A stretch of 64,000 nt of DNA from Roseibium sp. MMSF_3412 (GTDB lineage: Bacteria > Pseudomonadota > Alphaproteobacteria > Rhizobiales > Stappiaceae), in assembly GCF_030733265.1 (NCBI RefSeq), contig NZ_JASHJI010000020.1, forward strand, positions 54,459-118,458, written 5' to 3'. A model generated the notes under the pieces. That model was not told where the DNA came from. It did no database searches and saw nothing but the letters and a program-made list of their open reading frames with translations. Shown here piece by piece: positions 35,645 through 44,374 of this stretch. Within the stretch, counting starts at the first letter, position 1. Each line of letters begins with the position of its first letter. A program made the position numbers and the translations under genes.

Positions 35645-36634
35645 TCACGCCGCCAGATTGTGCGCGTCCTCCGGCTTCCATGACAGGAAGACAGTTGCGC
35701 CAATTTCAAACGGATCGTTGAAGAAGACCTGGTCCGGCAGCGCTGCCGTCAGCTCCCCGATCTCCGGAACGGCAAGGGCGACATTGACCGACGACCCCAG
35801 ATACTCGACATCCCGCACGCTGGCCTCGTAGCCGGCGGTCTCCGCCTCGGCTTTCCTGAGCGTGAGGCGGTCGGCCCGGATCGCGACCGGGCCACTTTCC
35901 ATGCGCAGCACGTTGTGTCCGCCGATGAAGCGGGCAACGAACTCGGTCAGCGGGGCATTGAAGACATCCTTGGGCGGTCCCGCCTGTTCGATGATGCCGC
36001 CGTTCATCACGATGATCTCATCGGCAAGCGCCAGCGCCTCGTCCTGCGAATGGGTGACGTGAATGAAGGAAATTCCAAGATCGCGCTGAAGCTTCTTCAG
36101 CTCCAGCCGCATCCTGATCCGCAGGAAGGGATCGAGCGCGGACAAGGGCTCATCCAGCAAGAGCACCGACGGTTCGGTGATCAGGGCGCGCGCCAGGGCG
36201 ACACGCTGTTGCTGACCTCCCGAAAGCTGGGCCGGCAGGCGCTGCGCGTAGTCGGCCATGTCCACCAGGTCAAGGCGTTCCATGGCCCGCGCCCGCCTCG
36301 CTGTCTTGTCGACGCCGCGCATTTTCAGCGAAAACGCGACATTGTCGACGACGCTCAGATGCGGAAACAGCGCATAGTTCTGGAACATCATCGCCGTGCC
36401 GCGCTTGGCCGGCGGCAGGTCCGTGATGTTGCTGGAGCCCAGAAGAATGTCGCCGGCGCTGACATGCTCATGACCCGCTATCATGCGCAGGGTCGAGGAC
36501 TTGCCGCATCCGGACGGCCCCAGCAGACAGGAATAGGTCGCGGCCTGAAAACGGTGATTGATTGCATCGACGGCAACGGTGTCACCGTAGCGCTTGGTCG
36601 TTGCGACAAGTTCGAGATCTTCTGTATTGGTCAT
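35645..36634 (-). CDS. ABC transporter ATP-binding protein, PotA-type
   Basis: A 329-residue ATPase. Walker A is LGPSGCGKSST (about residue 39), the signature is LSGGQQQRVALARAL and Walker B is LLLDEPLSALD. The C-terminal TOBE-like domain (residues about 240-329) fits the polyamine/carbohydrate import subfamily. It is the first gene of the operon, divergent from the GntR regulator gene, with a 238-bp gap to it. Confidence 0.95.
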   Translation of the reverse strand: MTNTEDLELVATTKRYGDTVAVDAINHRFQAATYSCLLGPSGCGKSSTLRMIAGHEHVSAGDILLGSSNITDLPPAKRGTAMMFQNYALFPHLSVVDNVAFSLKMRGVDKTARRARAMERLDLVDMADYAQRLPAQLSGGQQQRVALARALITEPSVLLLDEPLSALDPFLRIRMRLELKKLQRDLGISFIHVTHSQDEALALADEIIVMNGGIIEQAGPPKDVFNAPLTEFVARFIGGHNVLRMESGPVAIRADRLTLRKAEAETAGYEASVRDVEYLGSSVNVALAVPEIGELTAALPDQVFFNDPFEIGATVFLSWKPEDAHNLAA

Positions 36635-36764
36635 GCAGCACACTTGCGGATTCGACGAAATCAGACTCTTGTTTGCACGAGATGTGCCAAACCGAAGAAA
36701 CGGCTAATTTCCTTGATTCTCAGCGCTGAACTGCCTAGAACCGGCAGCTTAAGTGCACAAAAAA

Positions 36765-36804
36765 TGATCAAAAAAAATACACTCTGATCAAAAATTGTAT
36801 ACGA
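36765..36804. promoter_or_regulatory. Putative GntR operator region between the ABC operon and its regulator
   Basis: Two direct copies of TGATCAAAA start at 36765 and 36785, 20 bp apart, i.e. about two helical turns. A near-palindrome TTGTATACGA lies at 36795-36804, of the type bound by FCD-group GntR proteins. The region lies in the divergent gap and is AT-rich. Confidence 0.5.
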
Positions 36805-36872
36805 TCTAATTTGTGATTGAGAACATCCAGATATATAAATGGATACGAAGCCAAACGATTGATGACGACAGC

Positions 36873-37610
36873 ATGGCCCGATCGATAACAGCGCCTGACG
36901 GATTTGGCGCAGCCGCCACGCACGAGACGTTTCAGCTCCCGCCCGGACGCACGCTCGACATCTGCCTGAACCTGCACAACGCGATCCTGGAACACCGCCT
37001 CGCGCCGGGCATGAAGCTGTCGGAAGACGAAGTGGGAGAAATCTACGGGGCCAGCCGGACCGTTGTGCGGGCCGCATTGCAGGCCCTTGCCCATTCCGGC
37101 CTCGTCACGATTGCCAGGAACCGGGGAGCCTTCGTTTCAAGGCCGGGCATCCGCGAAGCCCAGGAGGTTTTTGAGGCGCGTGCACTGATCGAGCCACGGA
37201 TTGCACGCCTCGCCGCCTATGCAATGAAGGCATCGGATCTCAAAAGGCTTAAAAAGCACATGGACGCAGAACATGCCGCCCTCGCCTCGGGCGACAAGGG
37301 CAAGGCGCTCGCGCTGTCGGGCGCGTTTCACATCGCAATTGCCGATATTGCCGATCAGCAGGTCCTGTCCCAGATGGTGCGGTCGCTGATTTCCCGGTCT
37401 TCGCTGATCATCGCACTTTACTGGCGACGGGCGGACACGACCTGCGAGAGCCACGCACATCATGCCCTGTTGAAAGCTTTTTCAGAAAAAGACGGACCGG
37501 CTGCGGAAGAAATTCAGAAAAGCCACATCGTCGACCTGCACTCCGGGCTGGATCTGCGCGAAAAGCAGGAACCGAAATCGTCTCTGGCCGATGCATTGAA
37601 ACCGGATTGA
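36873..37610 (+). CDS. GntR-family regulator with FCD domain
   Basis: A 245-residue regulator. Residues 30-95 form the GntR winged helix (LNLHNAILEHRLAPGMKLSE, then YGASRTVVRAALQALAHSGL); the rest is the all-helical FCD domain, whose conserved metal-binding histidine region is visible (HIAIADIADQ, and SHAHHALLKAF). It is divergent from the ABC transporter/racemase operon and is its likely controller. ATG 36873 is preferred; a GTG at 36813 is also in frame. Confidence 0.9.
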   Translation: MARSITAPDGFGAAATHETFQLPPGRTLDICLNLHNAILEHRLAPGMKLSEDEVGEIYGASRTVVRAALQALAHSGLVTIARNRGAFVSRPGIREAQEVFEARALIEPRIARLAAYAMKASDLKRLKKHMDAEHAALASGDKGKALALSGAFHIAIADIADQQVLSQMVRSLISRSSLIIALYWRRADTTCESHAHHALLKAFSEKDGPAAEEIQKSHIVDLHSGLDLREKQEPKSSLADALKPD

Positions 37611-37617
37611 TGCGGCA

Positions 37618-37656
37618 CGCGGAACCGGGAGCTAGCCGCCCCCGGCTCCGCGTTTT
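37618..37656 (+). terminator. Terminator after the GntR gene
   Basis: A 12-bp stem with one mismatch (CGCGGAACCGGG 37618-37629, CCCGGCTCCGCG 37641-37652) is followed by TTTT. It lies 8 bp after the GntR stop and 2 bp before the end of the convergent RTX gene, so it may work in both directions. Confidence 0.72.
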
Positions 37657-37658
37657 GG

Positions 37659-40600
37659 TCAGACGAACTGGAAGTCGTCGCCGTCCAGACAGAACACGAA
37701 CGTGTTCTTCAGGGTCAGGCTGTCGGTTTCGCTGAACTCGAACACCGTGTTGCGGCCCTGCTGCGACGCCGTCGCCATCAGGTCGTCAAAGTCCTCGATG
37801 CCGTCGATCGAAATCGAAACCGTGTCTCCCGGCTTGGACCAGAACCACCAGTCAAAGCCCGGGTCGAAGTCCTTGACGACGTCATTGCCTCCGTCGAACA
37901 CGAAGGTGTCCTGTCCCCAGCCGCCGATCAGCAGGTCGTCACCTGCGCCGCCAGCCAGAATATCGTTGCCGCTGCCGCCTTCCAGCCGGTCGTTGTCGTC
38001 CCCGCCGGAAAGCTTATCGTTGCCGGTTCCACCTCTCAGTCGGTCATCACCGGAGTCACCTTCCAGCATGTCATCGCCGGCTCCGCCGTCAAGGCGGTCA
38101 TCATCTGCACCGCCGTCCAGAATGTCATCGCTCCAACCGCCGGAGAGACGATCGTTTCCGGCTCCGCCGCTGAGATTGTCTTCACCCCAGCCACCGTTCA
38201 GTTTGTCATTGCCGTTGCCACCGAGAAGATTGTCGTCGCCGCAGCCGCCGTTCAATTTGTCATTGCCGTTGCCGCCGAGAAGGTCATCGTCGCCCCAACC
38301 GCCGTTCAGTCTGTCGTCGCCGCCGGCACCGGAGATAATGTCGTCTCCGTCGCGTCCGCTGATGCGGTCATCATCAGCGCCGCCCCGCAAAAGGTCGTCA
38401 TTTCTGGTGCCCTTCTGGGGCTCGGAGGCAACTTCCGTTTCAGCCGTGGTGAAGTTGAAGGTGGAGGTGTTGCCTTCGGCAATGCCCTCAAACCCGTTGC
38501 CGTCCAGATCGACAAAGGCACCGTCCTCGATTTCGACGTAGTAGCGATTGTCGGCATCGAGATGCGCCGGAGGCGTCACGACGACCTCTGTGCCGTTGAA
38601 CTGCACGAGGCGTTCATCGGTCACGTCAATAAGTGTTTTCTCGCCGGTGTCCCGGTTCACAAGCGTGAGGAAGCCCTCGCCCGCCTCGACCTCTTCGGTG
38701 AATTCGAGCACGAGAACACTGTCATTGGAGACATCACGCTCATTGTCGGAGGGCGATGCCGAAACAAGAAACGGATCTGCATCACCGGCAAGCGAGATTT
38801 CGACCGGGACATAGACCGAACCGTCAGAGGAAAAACCAAGCCTGCCATCGGAATTGGATCCCCAGGTGAAGATCGAGCCATCGTCGGCGACGGCAATGAT
38901 GGAATTCGGCCCGGTGTGCAGTTCAACAATGTTGACGTCGTCCAGTTCCGGGATCAGCGTCGGATAGAAGGACGCGTCCGTTTCCGCCGCCGGGTCGCCG
39001 TCGAGGCCGCCGCTCGGGCCTTCATCATTCGGACCCCAGACATAGACATCACCATCCTCGGTAAGCGCCGCTGCCCAGCGTGCGCCGCCCTTGACCTCGA
39101 CGACATTGCCGGGAAGTCCGGGCAGTTCAACCGGAGCAAGAACATCGGCAGTGTCGACGTCAAATGATCCGTCGCCGTTATCGGAGCCCTGGAGAAGCTG
39201 CCCGTAGCGGCTCTCGCCCCAGCCGTACACTCGGCCGTCATCGGTGACCGCATAGGAGGTTTTGGTATCCGCCGTCACCGAAATGATGTTGCCTGGCAGG
39301 CCGTCAACCAGCACCGGTTCGGTCGACCGGCGCGCCTGCGACCCGTCTGCCTCGAGTGCGTCCGGTGATCCCAATTGCCCGTCGGTGTTGCTGCCGAATG
39401 CCCAGACCTGACCGTCCGCGGTCAGCGCAAGCGTGAAAGACGTGCCTGATGAAACGAGCACGACCGTTTCGTTGGAAAGCGCCTCGACGACCGTCGGCTC
39501 AAGTCGCTCGTCCTGATCGCCAAGACCCAGCTGACCGTTGGAGTTCGTGCCCCAGGCATAGAGCTTGCCCGTGTCGGAGATCGCATAGGAGACGCCGTTG
39601 CCGTTTTCGATCGTGACGATGTTGACGTCGTCAAGCGCTTCGACGAGCGTTGCCGTGGTGCGCGTTTCCTCGTCGCCGGTGCCGAGCGGTCCGCGGTTGT
39701 TGAAGCCGAAGGCGTAGACGTCGCCGTCTTCGGTCAGGAAAGTCGTGTGCAGCAGCCCGGCGGAGACGGACACGATCTTGCTGTCGAACCCGTCCGGCAT
39801 CGACACTGCAACCGGCGTCTTGACGTCAAAGCCGGTCATTCCGATCCCAAGCTGGCCGACCACGTTTTCACCGGAGGTGTAGAGCGTGTTGGTTTCGGTA
39901 TCGAGGAAAACAGAGAAATGGTTTCCGGCACCTGCGGTTGCGTTCGTAACCTCGGCCTTGCCTTCGTAAAACTCGACCGCGCGCGGCCGATTGAGCTGAT
40001 CATCGTAGCTCGACGAACCGAACACGCTCGTTTCACCCTCGTCGAGGTAGTCCCCGTCACCGTTGAGGTCGCTCAGGCGAACGACATTGTTGACGCCGCT
40101 GAACGTGTTGGCCGTGAGCGACAGGTTTCCATCCTCGTCGGCTGCCACGGAAAATCCGATTTCAGCGCCAAAGCCTTCAGGCATTGCGGAGGCGTTCCAG
40201 ACTTCGACCGCTTCGGACTGATCATCAATCTGCCCGGATCCGTCGAGATCGGTCAGCCGATAAAGTTTCGAAATCTCACCGCTCGCCGGGAACCATGTCA
40301 GCGTGTAGAGCGAGCCGTCGACCGAAGTGGCATTTGCAATATCGACTGGTGCGCCGAAATTCATGTCATCGGAGATGAAGGTCTGCACCTCGTCTTCCTG
40401 GATCGACCCGTCGCCGTTCTTGTCCTCGATGCGGTAGATGGCATCCGTCGCCGCGCCGGTCAGGTCGTTCAGATAGGCCACATTGCCGTCAAAGCTTATG
40501 TCGAACGGGACCGCCGTATCGATCACCGTCTGGACGTCGAGCCAAAGCGTCGCTTCTCCGGTGTCATTTGCATCTCCGTCACCGTTCAGGTCAACCGTTC

Positions 40601-41027
40601 TGTAAATCGCATCCTGTGGTGTGGATGAGGTTCCGGCGTTGGTGACATAGATTGCGCCGTCCGCGCCCTCGTAGATGCCGTTTGGTGTAATGGTCGAAAA
40701 GCCGGCCGCATTGTCTTCGGAGAACCAGACCTGCGCTTCGCCTGCGTCCTGGGCATCGCCGTCATTGTTCTTGTCATTGAGCCTGAAAACCGCATCGGCC
40801 GTGCCGTCTCCAATATAAGTGGACTTGTCGGACGCCTGGTGAACCGTGAAGACATTGTTTGTCGGAAGCGTCAGACCGGACGCATTGGTCTCATCGAAAA
40901 AGACGGTTGTCTCGCCGGAACCCGATGCGGTTCCGTCGCCGTCAATGTCCTGAAGAAGAAGGAGTTGATCCAAACGCTGGTCGCCAACCAGAATACCATT
41001 TTGAACGCGAGAAATAAGACGTGCCAT
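37659..41027 (-). CDS. Large RTX protein with calcium-loop repeats and an RCC1 propeller
   Basis: A 1122-residue acidic protein. Residues about 20-345 hold six repeats of about 58 residues, each with a calcium-type loop (D-x-N/D-G-D-G, at 27, 85, 146, 202, 260, 320). Residues about 365-745 hold seven RCC1-like repeats (for example LYAWGTNSNGQLGLGD), enough for one seven-bladed propeller. An Ig-like Big_5/SwmB-type domain follows (about 752-862), then glycine/aspartate-rich RTX repeats (about 872-1040) and a C-terminal tail typical of type I secretion. There is no N-terminal signal peptide. No type I exporter is in the window. GGGGAG supports the ATG. Confidence 0.9.
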   Translation of the reverse strand: MARLISRVQNGILVGDQRLDQLLLLQDIDGDGTASGSGETTVFFDETNASGLTLPTNNVFTVHQASDKSTYIGDGTADAVFRLNDKNNDGDAQDAGEAQVWFSEDNAAGFSTITPNGIYEGADGAIYVTNAGTSSTPQDAIYRTVDLNGDGDANDTGEATLWLDVQTVIDTAVPFDISFDGNVAYLNDLTGAATDAIYRIEDKNGDGSIQEDEVQTFISDDMNFGAPVDIANATSVDGSLYTLTWFPASGEISKLYRLTDLDGSGQIDDQSEAVEVWNASAMPEGFGAEIGFSVAADEDGNLSLTANTFSGVNNVVRLSDLNGDGDYLDEGETSVFGSSSYDDQLNRPRAVEFYEGKAEVTNATAGAGNHFSVFLDTETNTLYTSGENVVGQLGIGMTGFDVKTPVAVSMPDGFDSKIVSVSAGLLHTTFLTEDGDVYAFGFNNRGPLGTGDEETRTTATLVEALDDVNIVTIENGNGVSYAISDTGKLYAWGTNSNGQLGLGDQDERLEPTVVEALSNETVVLVSSGTSFTLALTADGQVWAFGSNTDGQLGSPDALEADGSQARRSTEPVLVDGLPGNIISVTADTKTSYAVTDDGRVYGWGESRYGQLLQGSDNGDGSFDVDTADVLAPVELPGLPGNVVEVKGGARWAAALTEDGDVYVWGPNDEGPSGGLDGDPAAETDASFYPTLIPELDDVNIVELHTGPNSIIAVADDGSIFTWGSNSDGRLGFSSDGSVYVPVEISLAGDADPFLVSASPSDNERDVSNDSVLVLEFTEEVEAGEGFLTLVNRDTGEKTLIDVTDERLVQFNGTEVVVTPPAHLDADNRYYVEIEDGAFVDLDGNGFEGIAEGNTSTFNFTTAETEVASEPQKGTRNDDLLRGGADDDRISGRDGDDIISGAGGDDRLNGGWGDDDLLGGNGNDKLNGGCGDDNLLGGNGNDKLNGGWGEDNLSGGAGNDRLSGGWSDDILDGGADDDRLDGGAGDDMLEGDSGDDRLRGGTGNDKLSGGDDNDRLEGGSGNDILAGGAGDDLLIGGWGQDTFVFDGGNDVVKDFDPGFDWWFWSKPGDTVSISIDGIEDFDDLMATASQQGRNTVFEFSETDSLTLKNTFVFCLDGDDFQFV

Positions 41028-41396
41028 GAAAGGCTCCCCACCAAATTGAACTCATTTGCCTGGCGAATTTGCTGGGTGTTGCGCGACCAATTATTTCCAC
41101 CGATCAAGATTGTCAATCCGCATCATTAAAATTTGAGTCATTTTTTCAACTTTAGAATTATTCCATATTTATCAGATAGATGAAAAATTCCGTATCGTTA
41201 GAAATTGGCCGAATTCATGCGCCCAACTCCAAGATCTCCTGGCCCTGAAAGCGCTGCGACTTCCAGTCATTGGAGAGCAAATCACTTCGCCCGCCTCAGC
41301 ATCCGGCAGACCAGAAATTCGTAACTTGACGTTAGGGAAATTAAGAGCCTCAATAGTCGTCGCCAGAAACGGTGTCGGACAGCATGGGGGAGCGAT
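41028..41396. other. AT-rich divergent promoter region
   Basis: This 369-bp gap between the RTX gene and the TPR gene is AT-rich near 41090-41210, as expected for promoters of both. No operator or hairpin stands out. Confidence 0.5.
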
Positions 41397-43037
41397 ATGG
41401 ATTTTGATCTCGGGACCTATTCGCGAAAAATCTCAACACAGTCTGCGGAGGCCCAGCGCCAGTTCGACAAGGGTTTGATCTGGCTTTACGGCTACAACCA
41501 CGAAGCCGCCACCGTCTGTTTTGAAAAGGCGCTTGCGAGCGACCCTGACTGCGGCATGGCATACTGGGGTTTGGCCTACGCGATCGGGCCGAACTACAAC
41601 AAGCCTTGGGAGTTCTTCGAGCCGGACGAACGCGTTTCGATGCTCAAGAAAGCCGGGGAAGCCGTCGCCGCCGGACTGGCGCTGAAAGACAGGCTGCAAC
41701 CTGTTGAAACCGCGCTGATCGAAGCCATCGGCAAACGCTTTCCGCAGGACCCGGCGGTCGAGGATTACCTTCCCTGGCACGATGCCTTTTCGGATGCCAT
41801 GCGCATCGTTCATGCCGTTCACGGCGACGATCTCGATGTCGTCACGATCTTTGCCGAAGCCCTGATGAACAGGTCTCCCTGGCAACTCTGGGACCTGAAA
41901 GAGGCAAAACCCGCCGAGGGTGCCTCAACCCTGGAAGCGCAGGCCGCCCTGGAAGGGGTCTTCGAAAACCGCAGTGATGCCTGGGATCATCCGGGCCTCC
42001 TGCACATGTATATCCATCTTATGGAAATGTCGCCGACCCCGGAAAAAGCATTGAAGCATGGCGATCGCCTTGTGGATCTCGTTCCGGAAAGCGGGCATCT
42101 GTGTCACATGGCAACGCATATCGACGTCCTGTGCGGTGATTACCAGAACGTCGTTTGGCGCAACCACCGTGCCGCCCGGGTCGACCGGAAATACGAGGAG
42201 ATTGCCGGCCCGCAGAACTTCTACACGCTCTACCGGATCCACAACGTGCATTTCGAGGCCTACGGCGCCATGTTCCTCGGCCAGCCGGAAGTCGCCCTTG
42301 CCGCGTCGGAAGAACTGATGCGCATGCTGCCCGACGAGGTCGTGCGTTTCTTTCCCGATCTTTTTGAATCCTTCTATGGCAAGAAGATACACGTCATGGT
42401 GCGCTTCGGTCAGTGGCAGGACATTCTCGATGAACCGCTCCCGGCCGATGCAGAACTTTACAGCTACACGACCGCGGCGATCCTGCAGGCGCGCGCAGTC
42501 GCGCTCGCCAATCTGGGTCGCCCTGAAGAGGCGGCAGCCGAACGCAAACGTGCGCTTGCCGCGCGCCGCGCAGTGCAGGAGAGCCGCATGGTCTTCAACA
42601 ACACCGCCGATGATGTGCTTGCGATCGGTGAAGCCATGATGGACGGTGAACTTGCTTTCAAGTCGGGACGAAGGGACGAAGGGCTTCAGCATCTGCGCCG
42701 GTCGGTCGAACTTGATGACAACCTTCTTTATGACGAACCATGGGGCTGGATGCAGCCCACCCGTCATGCGCTCGGTGCGCTGTTGCTGGAAGACGGCCGG
42801 TTTGAGGAAGCCGAAGGTGTCTACCGCGCCGATCTCGGCCTGGATGGCACCTTGGCGCGTGCCTGCCAGCATCCCCAGAACATCTGGAGCCTTCACGGTC
42901 TGCACGAATGCCTGGTCAGGCGCGGCGAATTGACGGAGGCAAGGCATGTGAAGCTGCTGCTCGACAAGGCCGCGGCGCGCGCCACGGTCCCCGTTCATGC
43001 GTCCTGCTATTGCCGGAGCCGCGCCAAGACTGCCTGA
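41397..43037 (+). CDS. Tetratricopeptide-repeat protein with histidine-rich core
   Basis: A 546-residue cytoplasmic protein, no signal peptide. TPR-like helices are visible near residues 15-60 (GLIWLYGYNHEAATVCFEKALASDP) and in the C-terminal third (GRPEEAAAERKRALA, GRFEEAEGVYRADLGLD). The central part has closely spaced histidines: HPGLLHMYIHLMEM (about 199-212) and GHLCHMATHIDVL (about 233-245), which could bind a metal or a cofactor; these look conserved in this family of TPR proteins. It ends in CYCRSRAK. GGGGGAG precedes the ATG. Its function is unknown. Confidence 0.8.
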   Translation: MDFDLGTYSRKISTQSAEAQRQFDKGLIWLYGYNHEAATVCFEKALASDPDCGMAYWGLAYAIGPNYNKPWEFFEPDERVSMLKKAGEAVAAGLALKDRLQPVETALIEAIGKRFPQDPAVEDYLPWHDAFSDAMRIVHAVHGDDLDVVTIFAEALMNRSPWQLWDLKEAKPAEGASTLEAQAALEGVFENRSDAWDHPGLLHMYIHLMEMSPTPEKALKHGDRLVDLVPESGHLCHMATHIDVLCGDYQNVVWRNHRAARVDRKYEEIAGPQNFYTLYRIHNVHFEAYGAMFLGQPEVALAASEELMRMLPDEVVRFFPDLFESFYGKKIHVMVRFGQWQDILDEPLPADAELYSYTTAAILQARAVALANLGRPEEAAAERKRALAARRAVQESRMVFNNTADDVLAIGEAMMDGELAFKSGRRDEGLQHLRRSVELDDNLLYDEPWGWMQPTRHALGALLLEDGRFEEAEGVYRADLGLDGTLARACQHPQNIWSLHGLHECLVRRGELTEARHVKLLLDKAAARATVPVHASCYCRSRAKTA

Positions 43038-43498
43038 ACCCGGCTTGCCACGCCAAAATTCATCCGGCGTACAAGGTGCGGTGTCGTGTCGTGATGAAGT
43101 TTCAAGGGAGTTCGGTCCGGCTCCAGATCTTGTCTGAAAACCGGACCGAGTGCCCGGTCCGCCCCCGGAAAACTGTCACCTGCCCTTGCGCGTTGGAACT
43201 CTTGCGGAATGAACTCCGCATTTGCTGAAGCTGCGTTGATCCCGGTCAAGGACAGGCCTGTATTTGCCTGCGAAGTAAAGCAAGTGAAGAAACCCACGGC
43301 AAGAGCATGGACCGCCCGGGAGTGAAAACGCGCAAAACTTAACTCAAATACCGTTAATCCAACCTGTGATTCCGTGGATAACCCTGGGGGAAAAGTCCGC
43401 CATCACGGCCGCGAGCCACACAAGGAATTCGTGACATGACCATTGCCAACGACACAAAGTGGATTGATAAAGAAAAGACCGGTTTGTCGGAGGCAGCC
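43038..43498. other. Intergenic region with no feature seen
   Basis: This 461-bp gap follows the TPR gene. It includes the promoter of the DUF3775 gene but no clear RNA, terminator or repeat. Short open frames in it overlap in several phases and lack ribosome sites. Confidence 0.5.
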
Positions 43499-43909
43499 AT
43501 GGATATCAACCTCACACTTTCAGCTGACACGATCCGAATGTTCGTGCAGAAGGCACGCGCCGCAGCGTCTTCGATGCGCGACACTTTCGAAGACGGGCAT
43601 GACGGCGATGTCGAATTCGACGCAGACACGCTTGAAGAGGGTCATAACCACGACGGTCTTGCGGAAGAGGAAAGCACTGACCTGTCCGATACGGAACTGC
43701 GTGAACTGATCGAGGATCTCAATGTCGACGAGGCGGCTGGACTTGTCGCCGTCGCCTGGGTCGGGCGCGGGGATTTCGAAGCCGAGGATTTTGAGCAGGC
43801 CGTCGAAGAGGCCAAGGAGCGCGCGGTCGGGTCGACGGCGAAGTATCTGCTCGGTATGCCTCTGCTCGCCGATTACCTGGAAGCCGGTCTCGACGCCCTG
43901 GATCTGTGA
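43499..43909 (+). CDS. DUF3775-family protein
   Basis: A 136-residue acidic protein of a family found in Alphaproteobacteria, function unknown. The N-terminal helix INLTLSADTIRMFVQKARAA, the acidic linker EEESTDLSDTELRELIEDLN and the C-terminal VAVAWVGRGDFEAEDFEQAV segment match the family. The start at 43499 is preceded by GGAGG; an upstream in-frame ATG at 43436 is not. Confidence 0.85.
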   Translation: MDINLTLSADTIRMFVQKARAAASSMRDTFEDGHDGDVEFDADTLEEGHNHDGLAEEESTDLSDTELRELIEDLNVDEAAGLVAVAWVGRGDFEAEDFEQAVEEAKERAVGSTAKYLLGMPLLADYLEAGLDALDL

Positions 43910-43962
43910 CACCGCAGCGTGCGGAAGATCGCGCGAAGATCAAAACGGTTTTTGTTGAAGGT

Positions 43963-43994
43963 TTGTACCCGCTTTCTCCGCAAAGCGGGTACAA
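43963..43994 (+). terminator. Hairpin after the DUF3775 gene
   Basis: A perfect 13-bp stem (43963-43975 with 43982-43994) and a 6-nt loop CTCCGC, followed by CTTTGTTTTC. The T tract is interrupted but the stem is strong, so it probably acts as a terminator. Confidence 0.65.
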
Positions 43995-44167
43995 CTTTGT
44001 TTTCAATTGCTTGTGCCAATCAGTGCCGAAAGATGCCTGGCCGCACAGTCCACACCCCGGTGTTTTTCTTGGGAAAACCGGACCTGGAGTCATTTCCGGG
44101 CTTTTCGCGAGCAGCAAATTGCCTCACTCTCGCCCAAGTTCATGGTGGGACATGGGAGTTGAGGGCA

Positions 44168-44296
44168 ATGCTGCAAGACCCGGCGAACCGCGATGTATTT
44201 ACCGTGCATCGTCCGTCTCCGTGGCCGTATGTCGGCGCAATGATCGCCGCGACAGCTTTGATAACAACCCTGGTTGTTGCGTTCAGCAGCGCATAA
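44168..44296 (+). CDS. Possible 42-residue membrane peptide
   Basis: The frame encodes a short polar start (MLQDPANRDVFTVHRPSPWP) and one membrane helix (YVGAMIAATALITTLVVAFS). GAGGG and GGGAG lie just upstream of ATG 44168. It is small and unsupported by any family, but the composition is that of a real single-pass protein and it precedes the acyltransferase gene by 78 bp. Confidence 0.5.
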   Translation: MLQDPANRDVFTVHRPSPWPYVGAMIAATALITTLVVAFSSA

Positions 44297-44374
44297 TCCT
44301 GACAGCTTGAGAAGTTCCAGCCGATCCTGTAGCGATCGGGGTATGCTGTTGCTCATTTTTCAGAAAGCCTTTTG

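Noticed and set aside
37900..38400. Tandem DNA repeats that might be a CRISPR or satellite array
   Set aside because: They are codons of the RTX glycine/aspartate-rich repeats in frame with the protein; spacers are absent.
39319..39366. The string DALEADG in the RTX protein also ends the XRE protein at 2714
   Set aside because: DNA differs and the contexts are unrelated, so it is coincidence rather than a shared element.
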